This document shows, in pieces, positions 63,923 through 64,000 of a stretch of 64,000 bases of DNA (the first letter of the stretch is position 1; each line of letters begins with the position of its first letter). The notes beneath the pieces were generated by a model that saw only the letters and a list, made by a program, of their open reading frames with translations, searched no databases and was not told the origin of the DNA. A program made the translations under genes and the position numbers. Source of the DNA: an uncultured Bacteroidales bacterium (GTDB taxonomy: Bacteria > Bacteroidota > Bacteroidia > Bacteroidales > Muribaculaceae); NCBI GenBank assembly GCA_947573135.1, contig CANPDU010000008.1, positions 31,037-95,036 of the forward strand, in the 5' to 3' direction.

Positions 63923-63930
63923 TAACTTTG
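63923..63930 (+). promoter_or_regulatory. Promoter -7 box of the tRNA gene
   Basis: TAACTTTG matches the -7 box exactly, 19 bases upstream of the tRNA 5' end. The -33 position reads TTTTCG, a weak match. Confidence 0.65.
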
Positions 63931-63949
63931 CAGTCGCAAACGCGCAGCT

Positions 63950-64000
63950 CGGGGTGTAGCACAGTTGGCAGCGCGCCACGTTCGGGACGTGGAGGTCGGA
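63950..64000 (+). tRNA. tRNA-Pro (CGG), 5' portion
   Basis: The sequence starts with acceptor strand CGGGGTG, then TA, a D arm (GCAC...GCGC), and the anticodon arm CCACG-TTCGGGA-CGTGG, whose loop gives anticodon CGG for proline codon CCG. The variable region AGGTC follows and the window ends before the T arm is complete. Confidence 0.92.

Overview
The window looks like chromosomal DNA of an anaerobic gut-type Bacteroidales bacterium, most likely of the Muribaculaceae type; the family-level call is inference. Three things support it. Gene order rpsL-rpsG-fusA-rpsJ-rplC-rplD-rplW-rplB-rpsS-rplV-rpsC-rplP-rpmC, with no tuf, is the Bacteroidetes str/S10 arrangement. Many intergenic spaces carry the Bacteroidetes promoter pattern TTTG, 19-22 bases, TAnnTTTG. 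Several families are typical of the group: fused SecDF, DUF3857 proteins, DUF2851, DUF4834, DUF349 repeats, alternative GlmU.

Layout. 1-8068: ribosomal protein operon on the minus strand, cut by the left edge inside rpmC, with structured spacers between rpsL and rpsG and between rpsJ and rplC. 8276-12313: two exported DUF3857/transglutaminase-like proteins, one with a catalytic triad and one without. 12509-14293: rfbC and an alternative GlmU, divergent. 14535-17911: a membrane AraC-type regulator and a GH20 hexosaminidase. 18001-24561: four-gene operon (peptide transporter, polyprenol-phosphate glycosyltransferase, dihydroorotase, calcium P-type ATPase). 24701-27630: two exported thioredoxin-fold proteins. 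27767-33421: SufE, M28 peptidase, TcdA, polyprenyl glycosylphosphotransferase, DUF349 protein. 33599-36908: iron alcohol dehydrogenase, DUF2851, Kdo-kinase-like protein. 36966-39868: galactofuranose cluster (GT32, UDP-galactopyranose mutase, glycosyltransferase). 39954-42438: phosphatidylethanolamine operon (psd, pssA, DUF4834, DUF2461). 42459-44730: pfkA, a small membrane protein, a Ca/Na antiporter.

44717-47641 is the most distinctive metabolic locus: a heme-type TonB-dependent receptor followed by a CbiK-like chelatase with a signal peptide, under a promoter with a tandem direct repeat just upstream. 48844-60595 is a run of minus-strand genes starting with an AddA/RecB-like helicase-nuclease, then a C69 dipeptidase, then a type I restriction-modification system (hsdM, hsdS, hsdR) with a four-helix-bundle gene between hsdM and hsdS. 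60836-63712 is secDF, and the right edge cuts a tRNA-Pro.

No gene-free stretch exceeds 300 bases. I see no CRISPR array, insertion sequence, integrase or rRNA. The accessory parts are the restriction locus, with AT-rich hsdS recognition domains and 9-bp-period tandem arrays nearby, and the surface polysaccharide genes. The rest reads as core genome.
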